From positions 124,001-188,000 of the forward strand of contig NZ_JAQIBD010000003.1 of assembly GCF_030347965.1 (NCBI RefSeq): a DNA stretch of 64,000 bases. Direction: 5' to 3'. Of the stretch, positions 44,304 through 52,788 are shown piece by piece. The stretch's first letter is position 1; each line of letters starts with the position of its first letter. The translations under genes were made by a program, and so were the position numbers. The notes under the pieces are model-generated. The model made no database searches. It was not told the origin of the DNA and worked only from the letters and a program-made list of their open reading frames with translations. Source of the stretch: Sulfurovum zhangzhouensis. Its GTDB lineage: Bacteria > Campylobacterota > Campylobacteria > Campylobacterales > Sulfurovaceae.

Positions 44304-45620
44304 TTACTCTTCCAAAAGATTTTCATCCTCATACAATTCCAGTGCATCGATATGTCCCAATGCAGCATGCCCGGCGATTCCCTGCAGTGAACCGTACATC
44401 TCCGTAGTATTTTGCAGTACACCGTCTATCAGCTTTTGACGCCGTTTCCAGCTTGCCATCAGCGAACGTCTCTCTTTATCCAGTTCTGCTTGCATCTGCA
44501 TAAATCCATCAACGATTGATCTTAACTGCATATTGAATTCATTGCCTGTTAGGTAGTTGTAAAGCAGTGTCATCTTGTCACTTTTGTTTTCCTCTTTTTG
44601 CAGTGTTGCATGTACACGTATCAGACTTTCACGAAGCAGCGAAACAGACCCCTTGAACTCATCAAGACTACAGACCCAGATTCCCTCCACAAAACCCATA
44701 CGATCCATACCGCTTGGGTATACAGAAGTAACAAGCACACCGATATCGGCATTGACTTTCAGCATATCCTGCTTGAGCTTGCTGATCCATCCTTCACTCC
44801 ATGCCTTGGTATTCTTACTCTCATAGCAGATAAGCCCGCAGTTTTGCACTTCTCTTGTATGAACCGTCTGGATACAATCTGCACCGTATGCACCTTTTTT
44901 GACCTCTTCGATAGTGTCAAAAGGAAACTGTGTAGAGAGCCAGCTCTCAATGGTCAGCTCCAGTGCTTCACCCTGCACCTGCATGCTTCCCTGCTCGGCT
45001 TTGCGTTTTGCATCTTCAAGACTGCGTTTGAGCTGTTCCATCTGCTCGTCTTTGGCCTTCAATTTCAGTTCGTTCTCTTCAGCCACCTGCTTGACGATAC
45101 GCTCCCTCTCTTCCTCAGCCATTTTTGACAGCTTCTCTTTTTCCAACCTCAACTCTTCATTCAAAGATTTTTGCGCTTCCAGCTTCGCTGCCATTGCGGC
45201 CTCTTCTTTCTCACGCTTAAGCTGTTCGATCATGATCTTAGCCGCACCCAGCTCCTGCACCTGAGCAGACTTTTGGGCAATCTCCTTTTGCAGCAGTGCG
45301 ACTGACTCGCTCTGCTCCAGAGCAAGCTCTTTTTTGATCTCATCATAGAGTTTGTTTCTCTCTTGTTTTAGCAATGCATTGGTGGCCTTGCGCAACTGCT
45401 CATCAAACTTCTCTTTCTCTTCAAGTAGAGCTTCTTCTTTTGCTTTAAGTTGGTCAAGAAATGTTTTGTACTCTTTACGTTTCGCCTCTATCTCATCTTG
45501 CAGCTTCTTTTGTTCCAGAAGATGCTGTTGTTTGAACTTCTCTTCGATCTGATGATAGAAGATCTCATCGATATCGATCTGTGTACCGCAGTTAGGGCAT
45601 TTTATAGTTGTGTTGCTCAT
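44304..45620 (-). CDS. DUF2130-type protein with zinc knuckle, coiled coil and nuclease-like domain
   Basis: 438 residues. An N-terminal CPNCG (about 8-12) precedes a long charged coiled coil (about 25-215). After it a globular region has WLSTQFPFDTIEEVKKGAYGADCIQTV, CGLICYESKNTKAWSEGWISKLK and GVLVTSVYPSG, which looks like the restriction-endonuclease-like core of DUF2130 proteins (E-x-K in YESKNTK). Function is unproven; DNA processing or defence is possible. Start at the ATG at 45620 (RBS TTAGGAGAAAAAG), not the upstream in-frame ATG. Confidence 0.75.
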   Translation of the reverse strand: MSNTTIKCPNCGTQIDIDEIFYHQIEEKFKQQHLLEQKKLQDEIEAKRKEYKTFLDQLKAKEEALLEEKEKFDEQLRKATNALLKQERNKLYDEIKKELALEQSESVALLQKEIAQKSAQVQELGAAKIMIEQLKREKEEAAMAAKLEAQKSLNEELRLEKEKLSKMAEEERERIVKQVAEENELKLKAKDEQMEQLKRSLEDAKRKAEQGSMQVQGEALELTIESWLSTQFPFDTIEEVKKGAYGADCIQTVHTREVQNCGLICYESKNTKAWSEGWISKLKQDMLKVNADIGVLVTSVYPSGMDRMGFVEGIWVCSLDEFKGSVSLLRESLIRVHATLQKEENKSDKMTLLYNYLTGNEFNMQLRSIVDGFMQMQAELDKERRSLMASWKRRQKLIDGVLQNTTEMYGSLQGIAGHAALGHIDALELYEDENLLEE

Positions 45621-45733
45621 TTCTTTTTCTCCTAAGAGTATCCATTCATCTAATTGTGCCATACTAAGATGAGAAATCCATACTATTATCTCAATTTGTC
45701 ATATCTGCTATAATAAACCAAAAAAGAATATCC

Positions 45734-46246
45734 ATGAGACTCTTCATCGCTTCCCCGGTACTTCTCGATAATTATGACGCCATCAAAGAAGATTTCAAAG
45801 ATATCATCGAAGGTACATGGGTAGAAGAGAAGAACCTACACATGACCTGGGTCTTTTTAGGGGAGATACCTAAAGCCAAGTCTACTATTGCAAGGATGTC
45901 ATCACTTACCGATCTCGAAAGTGAAGTGCAGATCGCAGAGCTAGGATACTTCGGCAGGCCTCCCAAGATCTTCTTTGCAAGGGCAGAACAAAAATTACTT
46001 TATGAGAAAGCCCGTCATCTTAAAGAAGCAGGCTTTGATCTCTACCGCTTCAAACCTCATATCACTCTCTGCCGTATCAAAGTCATACATGATTATAAAG
46101 CTTATAAAGAGAAGATGAAAGAGTATAGAGAGAAGAAGCTGGGGATCATCTTGCCCCAGATTTCTTTGTATGAGAGTAAACGGACCTCCAAAGGGTTGGA
46201 GTATCAAAGTATTTATGAGGTCAATACAGTATCACCTTCAAACTGA
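45734..46246 (+). CDS. thpR: RNA 2',3'-cyclic phosphodiesterase (2H family, ThpR)
   Basis: 170 residues. Seen: two HxTx motifs of the 2H superfamily, LHMTWVFLG (about 38-46) and KPHITLCRI (about 109-117), spaced as in ThpR/2'-5' RNA ligase-like proteins. Opens 2',3'-cyclic phosphates on RNA ends. Stands alone, convergent with the TraB/GumN gene. Confidence 0.9.
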   Translation: MRLFIASPVLLDNYDAIKEDFKDIIEGTWVEEKNLHMTWVFLGEIPKAKSTIARMSSLTDLESEVQIAELGYFGRPPKIFFARAEQKLLYEKARHLKEAGFDLYRFKPHITLCRIKVIHDYKAYKEKMKEYREKKLGIILPQISLYESKRTSKGLEYQSIYEVNTVSPSN

Positions 46247-46259
46247 TAAAGGTGATACT
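46228..46259. terminator. Shared hairpin between thpR and the GumN-like gene
   Basis: AGTATCACCTT (46228-46238), 10-base loop, AAGGTGATACT (46249-46259): perfect 11-bp stem. The thpR stop TGA (46244-46246) is in the loop; the convergent gene's stop overlaps the right arm. Confidence 0.65.
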
Positions 46260-47163
46260 ACTGCACTCTTTCTACCTTATATCCATCTCTTTTTAATTTA
46301 CTAATAAGATTTCCACGTCCGATAAGATGTGCTTGACCTACTATGATCATAGTTGTTTGTTCTTTTTTCAGGTATTTTTTGATTTTTGGATACCAATGGT
46401 TGTTACGGTTTACTATGATATTGTTATACATGTTACCCGGTGTCTCTTCTGCCAATAAACGTTCGGTTCTGGCCGTATCACCAGTTGCCCATGATACAAG
46501 TAATTCAATTCTTTTCAATACGTCTTTTTTTCTGCTCTCTTTACTCTCTTTTTTATTGAGCATCTTTTTGAGGTTCTTGATATCTGTTGTTAACGGTGTA
46601 GAGGAAAGTGATGAAAGAGCCCTTTGAACACTCTCCAAACTTGCAACTCTCTTTCCTCTTTTTACTGCTTCTTTTTCAAATATCCCATCGACACCGTAAC
46701 GGCTTAACTCTTTCGTTGCCACAGCATTCAAGCTAAGATAAAAGAGCCACGGTTTCATTCTATTGGCAAAATACTTATCCATTTTAGCCAACTCAACAAT
46801 CTCTGTATACCTTTTATACTCAGTATCTGTGAGATAATCACTAATCACTTTACCATCTGGCAACAAACCATGCTCTTTACCATAAGCAATATAGTCCTTC
46901 TTGTTTGCTTCACTTGAAATTGTCTCAAAGACCAATTCATCCGATGACTCAAAACTTTTTCTGAGTTTTGGCCCATACCATTTCACTTCTTTAGGTAATA
47001 CATGTACCGAACCAAATAAATACACTGTACTTTGTTTACTGGTTGCTACCCATAAAGCCGGCTGTGAGTTAAGTCCTTCAGACGAACTTTCCAAGCTTGG
47101 TTCTGTACAAGCAGTTAAAAAAAATCCGATAATTGTAATAAAGATGATATTTTGTAGTTTCAT
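46258..47163 (-). CDS. TraB/GumN-family lipoprotein
   Basis: 301 residues with a lipobox LTAC (Cys19). Seen: LWVATSKQSTVYLFGSVHVLPKEV near the start and IIVGQAHLIGRGNLISKLKRDGYKVERV at the end, the two conserved GxxH motifs of the TraB/GumN fold. These proteins may be metal-dependent peptidases, but function in bacteria is not settled. Anchored to a membrane facing the periplasm. Confidence 0.88.
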   Translation of the reverse strand: MKLQNIIFITIIGFFLTACTEPSLESSSEGLNSQPALWVATSKQSTVYLFGSVHVLPKEVKWYGPKLRKSFESSDELVFETISSEANKKDYIAYGKEHGLLPDGKVISDYLTDTEYKRYTEIVELAKMDKYFANRMKPWLFYLSLNAVATKELSRYGVDGIFEKEAVKRGKRVASLESVQRALSSLSSTPLTTDIKNLKKMLNKKESKESRKKDVLKRIELLVSWATGDTARTERLLAEETPGNMYNNIIVNRNNHWYPKIKKYLKKEQTTMIIVGQAHLIGRGNLISKLKRDGYKVERVQ

Positions 47164-47190
47164 TTCTCTTCCCCCTCTTTTTATACTAGA

Positions 47191-47748
47191 TTAATCTAAA
47201 GCTTTTCGTATCGCTTCTTCCAATGCTACTTTCTCAATCGCACGTACCTTCTCATCATACTCTTCAAAGCTAAGCCCCTCTTTGGCTACCTCTTTTTGCA
47301 GTATGATCTCCCCTCCGTCTAGTTCAGAAGTTACCCAGTGTACAGAAACGCCACCCGTAGGATACTCATCTTCATAACTTCGCTCTATTGATTTAAGCCC
47401 TTTATGCCTTGGAAGAAGGGAAGGATGGAGATTGATACATTTGATCTGGTCGGTAAATACCGGAGTAAGAATACGCATAAACCCTGCAAGCACTGTCAGG
47501 TCTGCACCGTAAGGGCGAAGTCTTTCTATCACTGCACTGTCAAATGCTTCTCTACTATCGTAAGCTTTTGAATCAATGATCTCAAGCGGAATACCATGTT
47601 CTTTGGCAAGCTGGATCCCTCCGGCTTCAGGATTGTTGGTAAGTGCTACGGCAATCTCAACTTCCTGCTTATGTAAGGTATTGATAATGTGGGCAAAGTT
47701 GCTTCCTGTGCCACTAAAAAGTACTGCTATTCTCTTCATAGAGCGCAT
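47191..47748 (-). CDS. purN: Phosphoribosylglycinamide formyltransferase (folate-dependent)
   Basis: 185 residues. Transfers formyl from 10-formyl-THF to GAR, third step of purine synthesis. Seen: VLFSGTGSNFAHII, LTNNPEAGGIQLAKEHGI, AGFMRILTPVF, and catalytic INLHPSLLPRHKG followed by GVSVHWVTSELDGGEII. ATG at 47748 or 47739; neither has a Shine-Dalgarno site. It follows nnrDE by 16 bases. A formate-dependent counterpart (purT) also lies in this window. Confidence 0.93.
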   Translation of the reverse strand: MRSMKRIAVLFSGTGSNFAHIINTLHKQEVEIAVALTNNPEAGGIQLAKEHGIPLEIIDSKAYDSREAFDSAVIERLRPYGADLTVLAGFMRILTPVFTDQIKCINLHPSLLPRHKGLKSIERSYEDEYPTGGVSVHWVTSELDGGEIILQKEVAKEGLSFEEYDEKVRAIEKVALEEAIRKALD

Positions 47749-47764
47749 TGTAGCGTTTTAGTGC

Positions 47765-49171
47765 TTAGCACAACTCAAGTTTGGCTACCTCATCGATAAG
47801 GTCTGTAGCAAGCATCGCATAACTTGCTCCTTGATAGTTTTGTGCAGCTATAGCCAAAGCAAGTGAGCCATGAATGGCTGCATCAATTGCAGGATAACCT
47901 TGTGCGAGCAATGAGACGATCAATCCACTGAGCACATCACCGCTGCCTCCCTTACTGAGTTTTGTACATCCTAGTGGATTGATATAGAGATTTTCCTCTT
48001 GCATGATCAACGTATTGGCACCTTTGAGCAGAAGTGTGACATGAGGGTATTTATGATTGAACATCCGTACCATTTCAAAACGTTTAGCCTGAACTTCAGA
48101 AACTTTTAAAACTTCACCTGTAAGTATCATCCATAGCAAAACAAACTCTTTAGGGTGTGGGGTAAGTACAATCTCTCTGTCTCTTTGCTCTATAATGGAG
48201 AGTAACAACATAGAAGAGAGCGCATCTGCATCCAGTACAATAGGAAGGTGTGAATTGATCACATATTTTTGCAAAAACTCTTCTTCAAAATGTCCTCCAA
48301 GCCCCATACCGATGGCTAAAGCAGAAGCATTATCCGGTACGGTAGTAGCATGCATCAGATAAGGTGGTGCCATGATCTTCTCATGGATCACCAATGTAGT
48401 CAGTCCTGCACCAAAACGTGTCGCCGCAGTACCTGCAATGATACCTGCACCCTCTTTTTCTCCTGTAAAGATCGCTGCATGGCCAAAAGTGCCTTTATGT
48501 GTCGCCTCTTTATCTCTGGTAGGAAGTTTCATATCCTCAGGTTCCAGGACAAACGTATCGCTCTCTCCTTCATACAGCTGACTGCTCATACCCAGGTTGA
48601 TCCGTTCTACTTTTCCGATGACGTCTTTGCTTTCATCAAGATAGAGAGCTTCTTTATAGGCCCCCATTGTCAATGTAGTATCAGCATTAAAAGCCAGTGG
48701 CATCAGCGTGCCATCTTCTGCTACCCCCGTAGGAATATCACAAGCGATCTTATGTCCCTTAAAACTGTTCATTTTATGTATAAGCTGTATCGATAGATCA
48801 TCTAAAAGGCGATTGAGTCCAGCACCAAATAGAGCATCTACGATCACATCTGCATCTTCTAACTCTTCTGTCTCCTCAATTCCTAATGCATTGGCCCTTT
48901 TTAGCTGAAGTTTTGGCATCAGAGATTTTATGCCATAAGGAAGATGTAGTTTTACTTCATAATCATGATAGAGAAGTCGGGCCAGTGTGATACCGTCTGC
49001 ACCATTGTTACCGGGTCCGGCAACGATCAATACAGAATTACCAGGTGCAAAATGCGTACGAATGTACTTTTCCATACCCATCGCTGCATGTTCCATCAGT
49101 ATATCTTCTGTTATATAGGACTCATAACACTTCTGATCAAGCTTATCACAGGACTTAAATACTTTTTGCAT
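47765..49171 (-). CDS. nnr: Bifunctional NAD(P)H-hydrate repair enzyme (epimerase + ADP-dependent dehydratase)
   Basis: 468 residues. The N-terminal YjeF-N epimerase domain has VAGPGNNGADGITLARLLY (about 49-67) and DALFGAGLNRLL. The C-terminal ribokinase-like dehydratase has MGLGGHFEEEF, PIVLDADALSSM, LTPHPKEFVLL, LLKGANTLI and GCTKLSKGGSGDVLSGLI with the catalytic Asp. Restores damaged NADHX/NADPHX. Start at the ATG at 49171 after a strong GAGGAGGTGAAG site. Confidence 0.93.
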   Translation of the reverse strand: MQKVFKSCDKLDQKCYESYITEDILMEHAAMGMEKYIRTHFAPGNSVLIVAGPGNNGADGITLARLLYHDYEVKLHLPYGIKSLMPKLQLKRANALGIEETEELEDADVIVDALFGAGLNRLLDDLSIQLIHKMNSFKGHKIACDIPTGVAEDGTLMPLAFNADTTLTMGAYKEALYLDESKDVIGKVERINLGMSSQLYEGESDTFVLEPEDMKLPTRDKEATHKGTFGHAAIFTGEKEGAGIIAGTAATRFGAGLTTLVIHEKIMAPPYLMHATTVPDNASALAIGMGLGGHFEEEFLQKYVINSHLPIVLDADALSSMLLLSIIEQRDREIVLTPHPKEFVLLWMILTGEVLKVSEVQAKRFEMVRMFNHKYPHVTLLLKGANTLIMQEENLYINPLGCTKLSKGGSGDVLSGLIVSLLAQGYPAIDAAIHGSLALAIAAQNYQGASYAMLATDLIDEVAKLELC

Positions 49172-49285
49172 CTTCACCTCCTCACTATCTTTCGATTTTA
49201 TCATAAATTCTAAACAAAAGCTATCAAAATAGTTCTTTGATAATATTTTCTTAAGACATTAATATATTTTATTTATATTTATCTA

Positions 49286-49291
49286 TATAAT
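49286..49291 (+). promoter_or_regulatory. -10 box for the DUF302-like gene
   Basis: TATAAT about 107 bp before the ATG in very AT-rich DNA; the leader contains AGGAAAGGGACAAC before the start. Confidence 0.35.
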
Positions 49292-49397
49292 TTATCATGA
49301 TCAATAAAGTTAATCAATATTTAAAATATACTTTTATATCATTGCACATACTGAGATTAGAAAATATAACTAATCCTCGTAAAAGGAAAGGGACAAC

Positions 49398-50009
49398 ATG
49401 AATTTTTTAAAAAATCTTTTTAGCGTTATTGGGTTTTTGGTAGTAGCTGCAGTAATCTTTGCATTCGTAAAGTTTGATCTGGGAACAAGAATAGGACAGG
49501 CTGCTCAACTTGACCCTCAAGCATTGCCAGAATATATGAAAATGTTTGATAAGGTACTTGAAACAGGTGATCCGGCTAAAGGAATGATCCGTAAAAAGCA
49601 ACTAATCATCCCTGAGGGCATGACGAAACAAGAAGCATTTGCAAATGCTCTAGAGATCATGGATGAAGTAGCCAATGAACATGGACTTTCAATGGTAGAC
49701 CAAAAAACCATGCCAAGAGAGGGTAAACTCTTTAAAGATGGTGGGAAACTGACACATATCCGTTCTTATTGTTCTCCTACTATTGCTGATAAATTCTTGA
49801 CACACTCAGGCGAATTTATTGGATTCATGCCTTGTAGAGTAGGTTTTGTTGAAAATGACAAGGGTGAGATCTGGATCTATACAATGAGTATGGAGCTTAT
49901 GATCAATGGAGGACGTCCGTTATCTCCGGATTTGCTAGAGCTTGCGAATGAAGTAAGAACCGGTATGTATGCAATGCTGGAAAAATCTGCTGCACTCGAA
50001 GAACTATAA
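49398..50009 (+). CDS. Membrane-anchored DUF302-like protein
   Basis: 203 residues. One N-terminal membrane helix (about 7-25), then a periplasmic domain with LTHIRSYCSPTIADKFLTHSGEFIGFMPCRVGFVE and EIWIYTMSMELMINGGRPLSPDL, which looks like the DUF302 fold. Two Cys (in SYC and MPC) could form a pair. DUF302 proteins occur near sulfur-metabolism genes in this group, but function is not known. Ends before a strong terminator, so monocistronic. Confidence 0.6.
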   Translation: MNFLKNLFSVIGFLVVAAVIFAFVKFDLGTRIGQAAQLDPQALPEYMKMFDKVLETGDPAKGMIRKKQLIIPEGMTKQEAFANALEIMDEVANEHGLSMVDQKTMPREGKLFKDGGKLTHIRSYCSPTIADKFLTHSGEFIGFMPCRVGFVENDKGEIWIYTMSMELMINGGRPLSPDLLELANEVRTGMYAMLEKSAALEEL

Positions 50010-50018
50010 TCTTCTTAC

Positions 50019-50058
50019 AGAGTAAGCTGCCAAGTACGCAGCTTACTCTACATTTTTC
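50019..50058 (+). terminator. Terminator after the DUF302-like gene
   Basis: AGAGTAAGCTGC (50019-50030), 7-base loop, GCAGCTTACTCT (50038-50049): perfect 12-bp stem, followed by ACATTTTTCTTTTA. Confidence 0.9.
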
Positions 50059-50165
50059 TTTTATATCACTTCAATAACCGACAACATACAACTATAAAAT
50101 GTCCACAAAATAGTACTTCTTCACCCATCCATCTACAGGTTTAGCATATCTTAAAATTAAATCGG

Positions 50166-50211
50166 TATAATCCGCTTTACTTTTATCCCTTCTGCCGTTC
50201 TAAACGCAGAA
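50166..50211 (+). promoter_or_regulatory. rpsU promoter and leader hairpin
   Basis: TATAAT at 50166-50171. In the leader TTCTG(C)CGTT pairs with AACGCAGAA (50190-50211), with one bulged C and a CTA loop, followed by AATTTT about 25 bases before the start. It could be a ribosomal-protein regulatory leader. Confidence 0.45.
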
Positions 50212-50239
50212 AATTTTGATAAGGAAGGGGGTGCTTGAA

Positions 50240-50452
50240 ATGCCAGGAATTAAACTAACTTCACGTGATTCATTTGATGATGCGTACAGAAAGTTCAAAA
50301 GACAGTGTGATAGAAACCTTATCGTAACTGAAGCAAGAGCTCGTAAACACTATGAGACAGCTACAGAGAAGAAAAAGAAAGAGAAGATCGCTACTAGAAA
50401 GAAGATCCTCAAGAAACTTTTCATGCTTAGAAGATACGAGTCAAGACTCTAA
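50240..50452 (+). CDS. rpsU: 30S ribosomal protein S21
   Basis: 70 residues, normal length from the ATG at 50240 (MPGIKL); the frame is open 24 bases further upstream but AAGGAAGGGGG lies there as the RBS. Seen: the typical [22 protein letters not shown] core and a very basic [17 protein letters not shown] tail. Confidence 0.95.
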   Translation: MPGIKLTSRDSFDDAYRKFKRQCDRNLIVTEARARKHYETATEKKKKEKIATRKKILKKLFMLRRYESRL

Positions 50453-50460
50453 TCATATCT

Positions 50461-50482
50461 TCACAGGGCTTTTGCCCTGTGA
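50461..50482 (+). terminator. Terminator after rpsU
   Basis: TCACAGGGC, TTTT loop, GCCCTGTGA: perfect 9-bp stem 8 bases after the stop. The U-run is weak (CTTCAACC). Confidence 0.65.
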
Positions 50483-50579
50483 CTTCAACCTCTATATTAT
50501 TCATTTTTTATCCAAACTCATTACGCCTTATTTAACTTTTCGGTAAAATAATTCTAATTATTTTTTCAAAGGTTTTCCT

Positions 50580-51743
50580 ATGACATATACAGCTCCACTA
50601 CAACAAAACTCTATCAAGATCATGCTGCTTGGTTCAGGCGAACTTGGTAAAGAAGTTGCGATCGAAGCACAGAGACTCGGTGTTGAAGTTATCGCGGTCG
50701 ACAAGTATGAAAATGCGCCGGCTCACCTGGTTGCAAACCGCTCTTATGCGATCAATATGCAAGATAAAGAAGCGGTGCTTGAACTGATCGAAAAAGAGCA
50801 GCCGACATTTATCCTTCCTGAGGTTGAAGCGATCAGCATCGCTGCATTATTTGAAGCGGAAGCGAAAGGTTTTCATGTGATCCCTAATGCTGAAGCGGTT
50901 AATAAAACAATGAACCGTAAAAACATCCGTGTCTTTGCTGCTGAAACATTAGGTCTTAAAACAAGCAGCTATGAATTCGTTACTACGCTTGAAGGGCTCA
51001 AGGAAGCCGGCGAGCGTATGGGATTCCCTTGTGTCATTAAACCTGTTATGAGTTCTTCAGGACACGGACAGAGTATCGCGAGAAGCGCAGATGATATCGA
51101 AAAATCTTGGGAGATCGCAAAAGAAGCACGTGGTGATGCAAGTGAACTGATCGTAGAAGAGTTTATCCCGTTTGATTATGAGATCACACTGCTTACCGTG
51201 CGTAACGAAACAGGTACAAGCTTCTGTGAACCTATCGGTCATGTACAGAAAGACGGGGACTTTATCCTCTCTTGGCAGCCAATGCAAATGAGCGATATTG
51301 CGCTTCAAAAAGCCAAAGATATTGCAAAAGCAGTGACTGACGGACTGGGCGGCCGCGGTATCTTCGGTGTGGAGTTCTTCGTAAAAGGGGACGAAGTATA
51401 CTTCTCGGAGCTCTCTCCACGTCCACATGATACAGGGATGGTTACACTCATTACACAAAGCCAGAGTGAATTTGCTTTGCATGTAAGAGCTGTACTCGGG
51501 CTTCCACTTGATTTTACTTTCTATGGAAGCGGTGCATGTGGCGCCTACAAAGCCAAAAATGAGAGTCATACACCGACACTGGAGATCCCTGATAGTGCCT
51601 TTACAAAAGACAGTTTTGTAAGAGTCTTTGGAAAACCGGAATCACACGTAGGCCGCCGTATGGCAGTGAGCCTGGTTCTTGATGAAGTAGAAGAGGCAAA
51701 GAAAAGAGCGACTCAGATCGTAGATCAGATCATGGATGCCTAA
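50580..51743 (+). CDS. purT: Formate-dependent phosphoribosylglycinamide formyltransferase
   Basis: 387 residues, ATP-grasp enzyme that makes formyl-GAR directly from formate and ATP. Seen: [33 protein letters not shown] (substrate domain start), [33 protein letters not shown] and the metal site [31 protein letters not shown]. Duplicates the PurN reaction. Its stop overlaps the next gene's start by one base. Confidence 0.95.
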   Translation: MTYTAPLQQNSIKIMLLGSGELGKEVAIEAQRLGVEVIAVDKYENAPAHLVANRSYAINMQDKEAVLELIEKEQPTFILPEVEAISIAALFEAEAKGFHVIPNAEAVNKTMNRKNIRVFAAETLGLKTSSYEFVTTLEGLKEAGERMGFPCVIKPVMSSSGHGQSIARSADDIEKSWEIAKEARGDASELIVEEFIPFDYEITLLTVRNETGTSFCEPIGHVQKDGDFILSWQPMQMSDIALQKAKDIAKAVTDGLGGRGIFGVEFFVKGDEVYFSELSPRPHDTGMVTLITQSQSEFALHVRAVLGLPLDFTFYGSGACGAYKAKNESHTPTLEIPDSAFTKDSFVRVFGKPESHVGRRMAVSLVLDEVEEAKKRATQIVDQIMDA

Positions 51744-52684
51744 TGAATATCGTTATACTGGATGCAAAAACACTGGGTAATGATCTCGATCTCAGTGTAT
51801 TAGATCAGTTTGGCAAAGTTGTCAGATATGAAACCACTGATCCTTCAGAGACGTATGAACGTATCAGAAACGCTACCATCGTTATCACAAACAAAGTTGT
51901 TATCAGCAAACTCCATATGCAGCGATGCCCGCTGTTAAAACTTATCTGTATTGCGGCGACAGGTACGAACAATGTTGACTTGGATGCTGCTGCCCAGATC
52001 GGTATCAAAGTCAAAAATGTTGCAGGGTACTCTACTCAGTCAGTGGTACAGCATACATTTGCAATGGCTCTTTATCTTTTGGAAAAGATGGCATATTATG
52101 ATAACAGTGTTAAAAGTCAGGAATGGAGCCGTTCGGGACTTTTTACTGATGTAAGTCATCCGTTTTTTGAGATAGCCGGGAAAAATTGGGGGATCATCGG
52201 TCTTGGAGAGATAGGTAAAGGAGTAGCTCAAGTTGCTGAAGCCTTCGGTGCAAAAGTAAGCTACTACTCTACATCAGGGAAAAATACCGATACATGCTAT
52301 ACCCAGCAAAGTTTAGAAGAACTTCTAAGCACTTGTGAGATCATCTCAATCCATGCACCACTTAATGAACAAACCAAAAACCTTATCAATGCAGAAAATC
52401 TCAAACTGCTCAAAGAAGAAAGTATCCTTATCAATGTAGGACGCGGTGGGATCATCAATGAAGCTGACCTTGCCAAAGAACTGGATTCCAGAACTATTTA
52501 TGCAGGATTGGATGTGGTAGAAAAAGAACCTATCCCAACTGATAACCCTCTGCTACACATCGAAGCACAAGAGAGACTGCTTATCACCCCGCATATAGCA
52601 TGGACCAGTAAAGAAGCTAGAGTTAAGCTTTTGGAAGGCATAGTGGGAAATATCAGTACATTTTTAAATAAAGAATTGAGCTAA
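51743..52684 (+). CDS. D-isomer 2-hydroxyacid dehydrogenase (glycerate/hydroxypyruvate type)
   Basis: 313 residues. Seen: NAD-binding WGIIGLGEIGKGVAQVAEAFG (about 150-170), catalytic Arg in INVGRGGIINEADLAKEL, Glu in DVVEKEPIPTDNPLL, and His in LITPHIAWTS. The NVAGYSTQSVVQHTFAMAL block is typical of glycerate dehydrogenases (HprA). Reduces hydroxypyruvate or a related 2-oxoacid. Translationally coupled to purT. Confidence 0.88.
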   Translation: MNIVILDAKTLGNDLDLSVLDQFGKVVRYETTDPSETYERIRNATIVITNKVVISKLHMQRCPLLKLICIAATGTNNVDLDAAAQIGIKVKNVAGYSTQSVVQHTFAMALYLLEKMAYYDNSVKSQEWSRSGLFTDVSHPFFEIAGKNWGIIGLGEIGKGVAQVAEAFGAKVSYYSTSGKNTDTCYTQQSLEELLSTCEIISIHAPLNEQTKNLINAENLKLLKEESILINVGRGGIINEADLAKELDSRTIYAGLDVVEKEPIPTDNPLLHIEAQERLLITPHIAWTSKEARVKLLEGIVGNISTFLNKELS

Positions 52685-52686
52685 AA

Positions 52687-52770
52687 AAGGTTTTGAGAAC
52701 AATCTTTGCAATACTCAGGAGTATTGTCAGCAGCTTTTATCTCTTTATTGGTGTGACAAACTCAAACCTT
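52687..52770 (+). promoter_or_regulatory. Structured leader before frdA
   Basis: AAGGTTT(T)GAG (52687-52697) pairs with CTCAAACCTT (52761-52770), enclosing CAATACTC-AG-GAGTATTG (52709-52726). TTGTCA (52724-52729) can instead pair with TGACAA (52754-52759), sharing bases with the inner hairpin, so two forms are possible. The AAAAGG RBS begins 5 bases later. Regulatory role inferred. Confidence 0.4.
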
Positions 52771-52788
52771 GGATAAAAGGATTTTTTC

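Noticed and set aside
44598-45128. Plus-strand open frame (176 codons) downstream of the riboswitch
   Set aside because: Antisense to the well-supported DUF2130 gene, with shadow composition and no RBS; it is also about 500 bases from the aptamer, so I do not take it as the riboswitch target.
51057-51569. Minus-strand open frame (170 codons) opposite purT
   Set aside because: Shadow of purT, no start signal.
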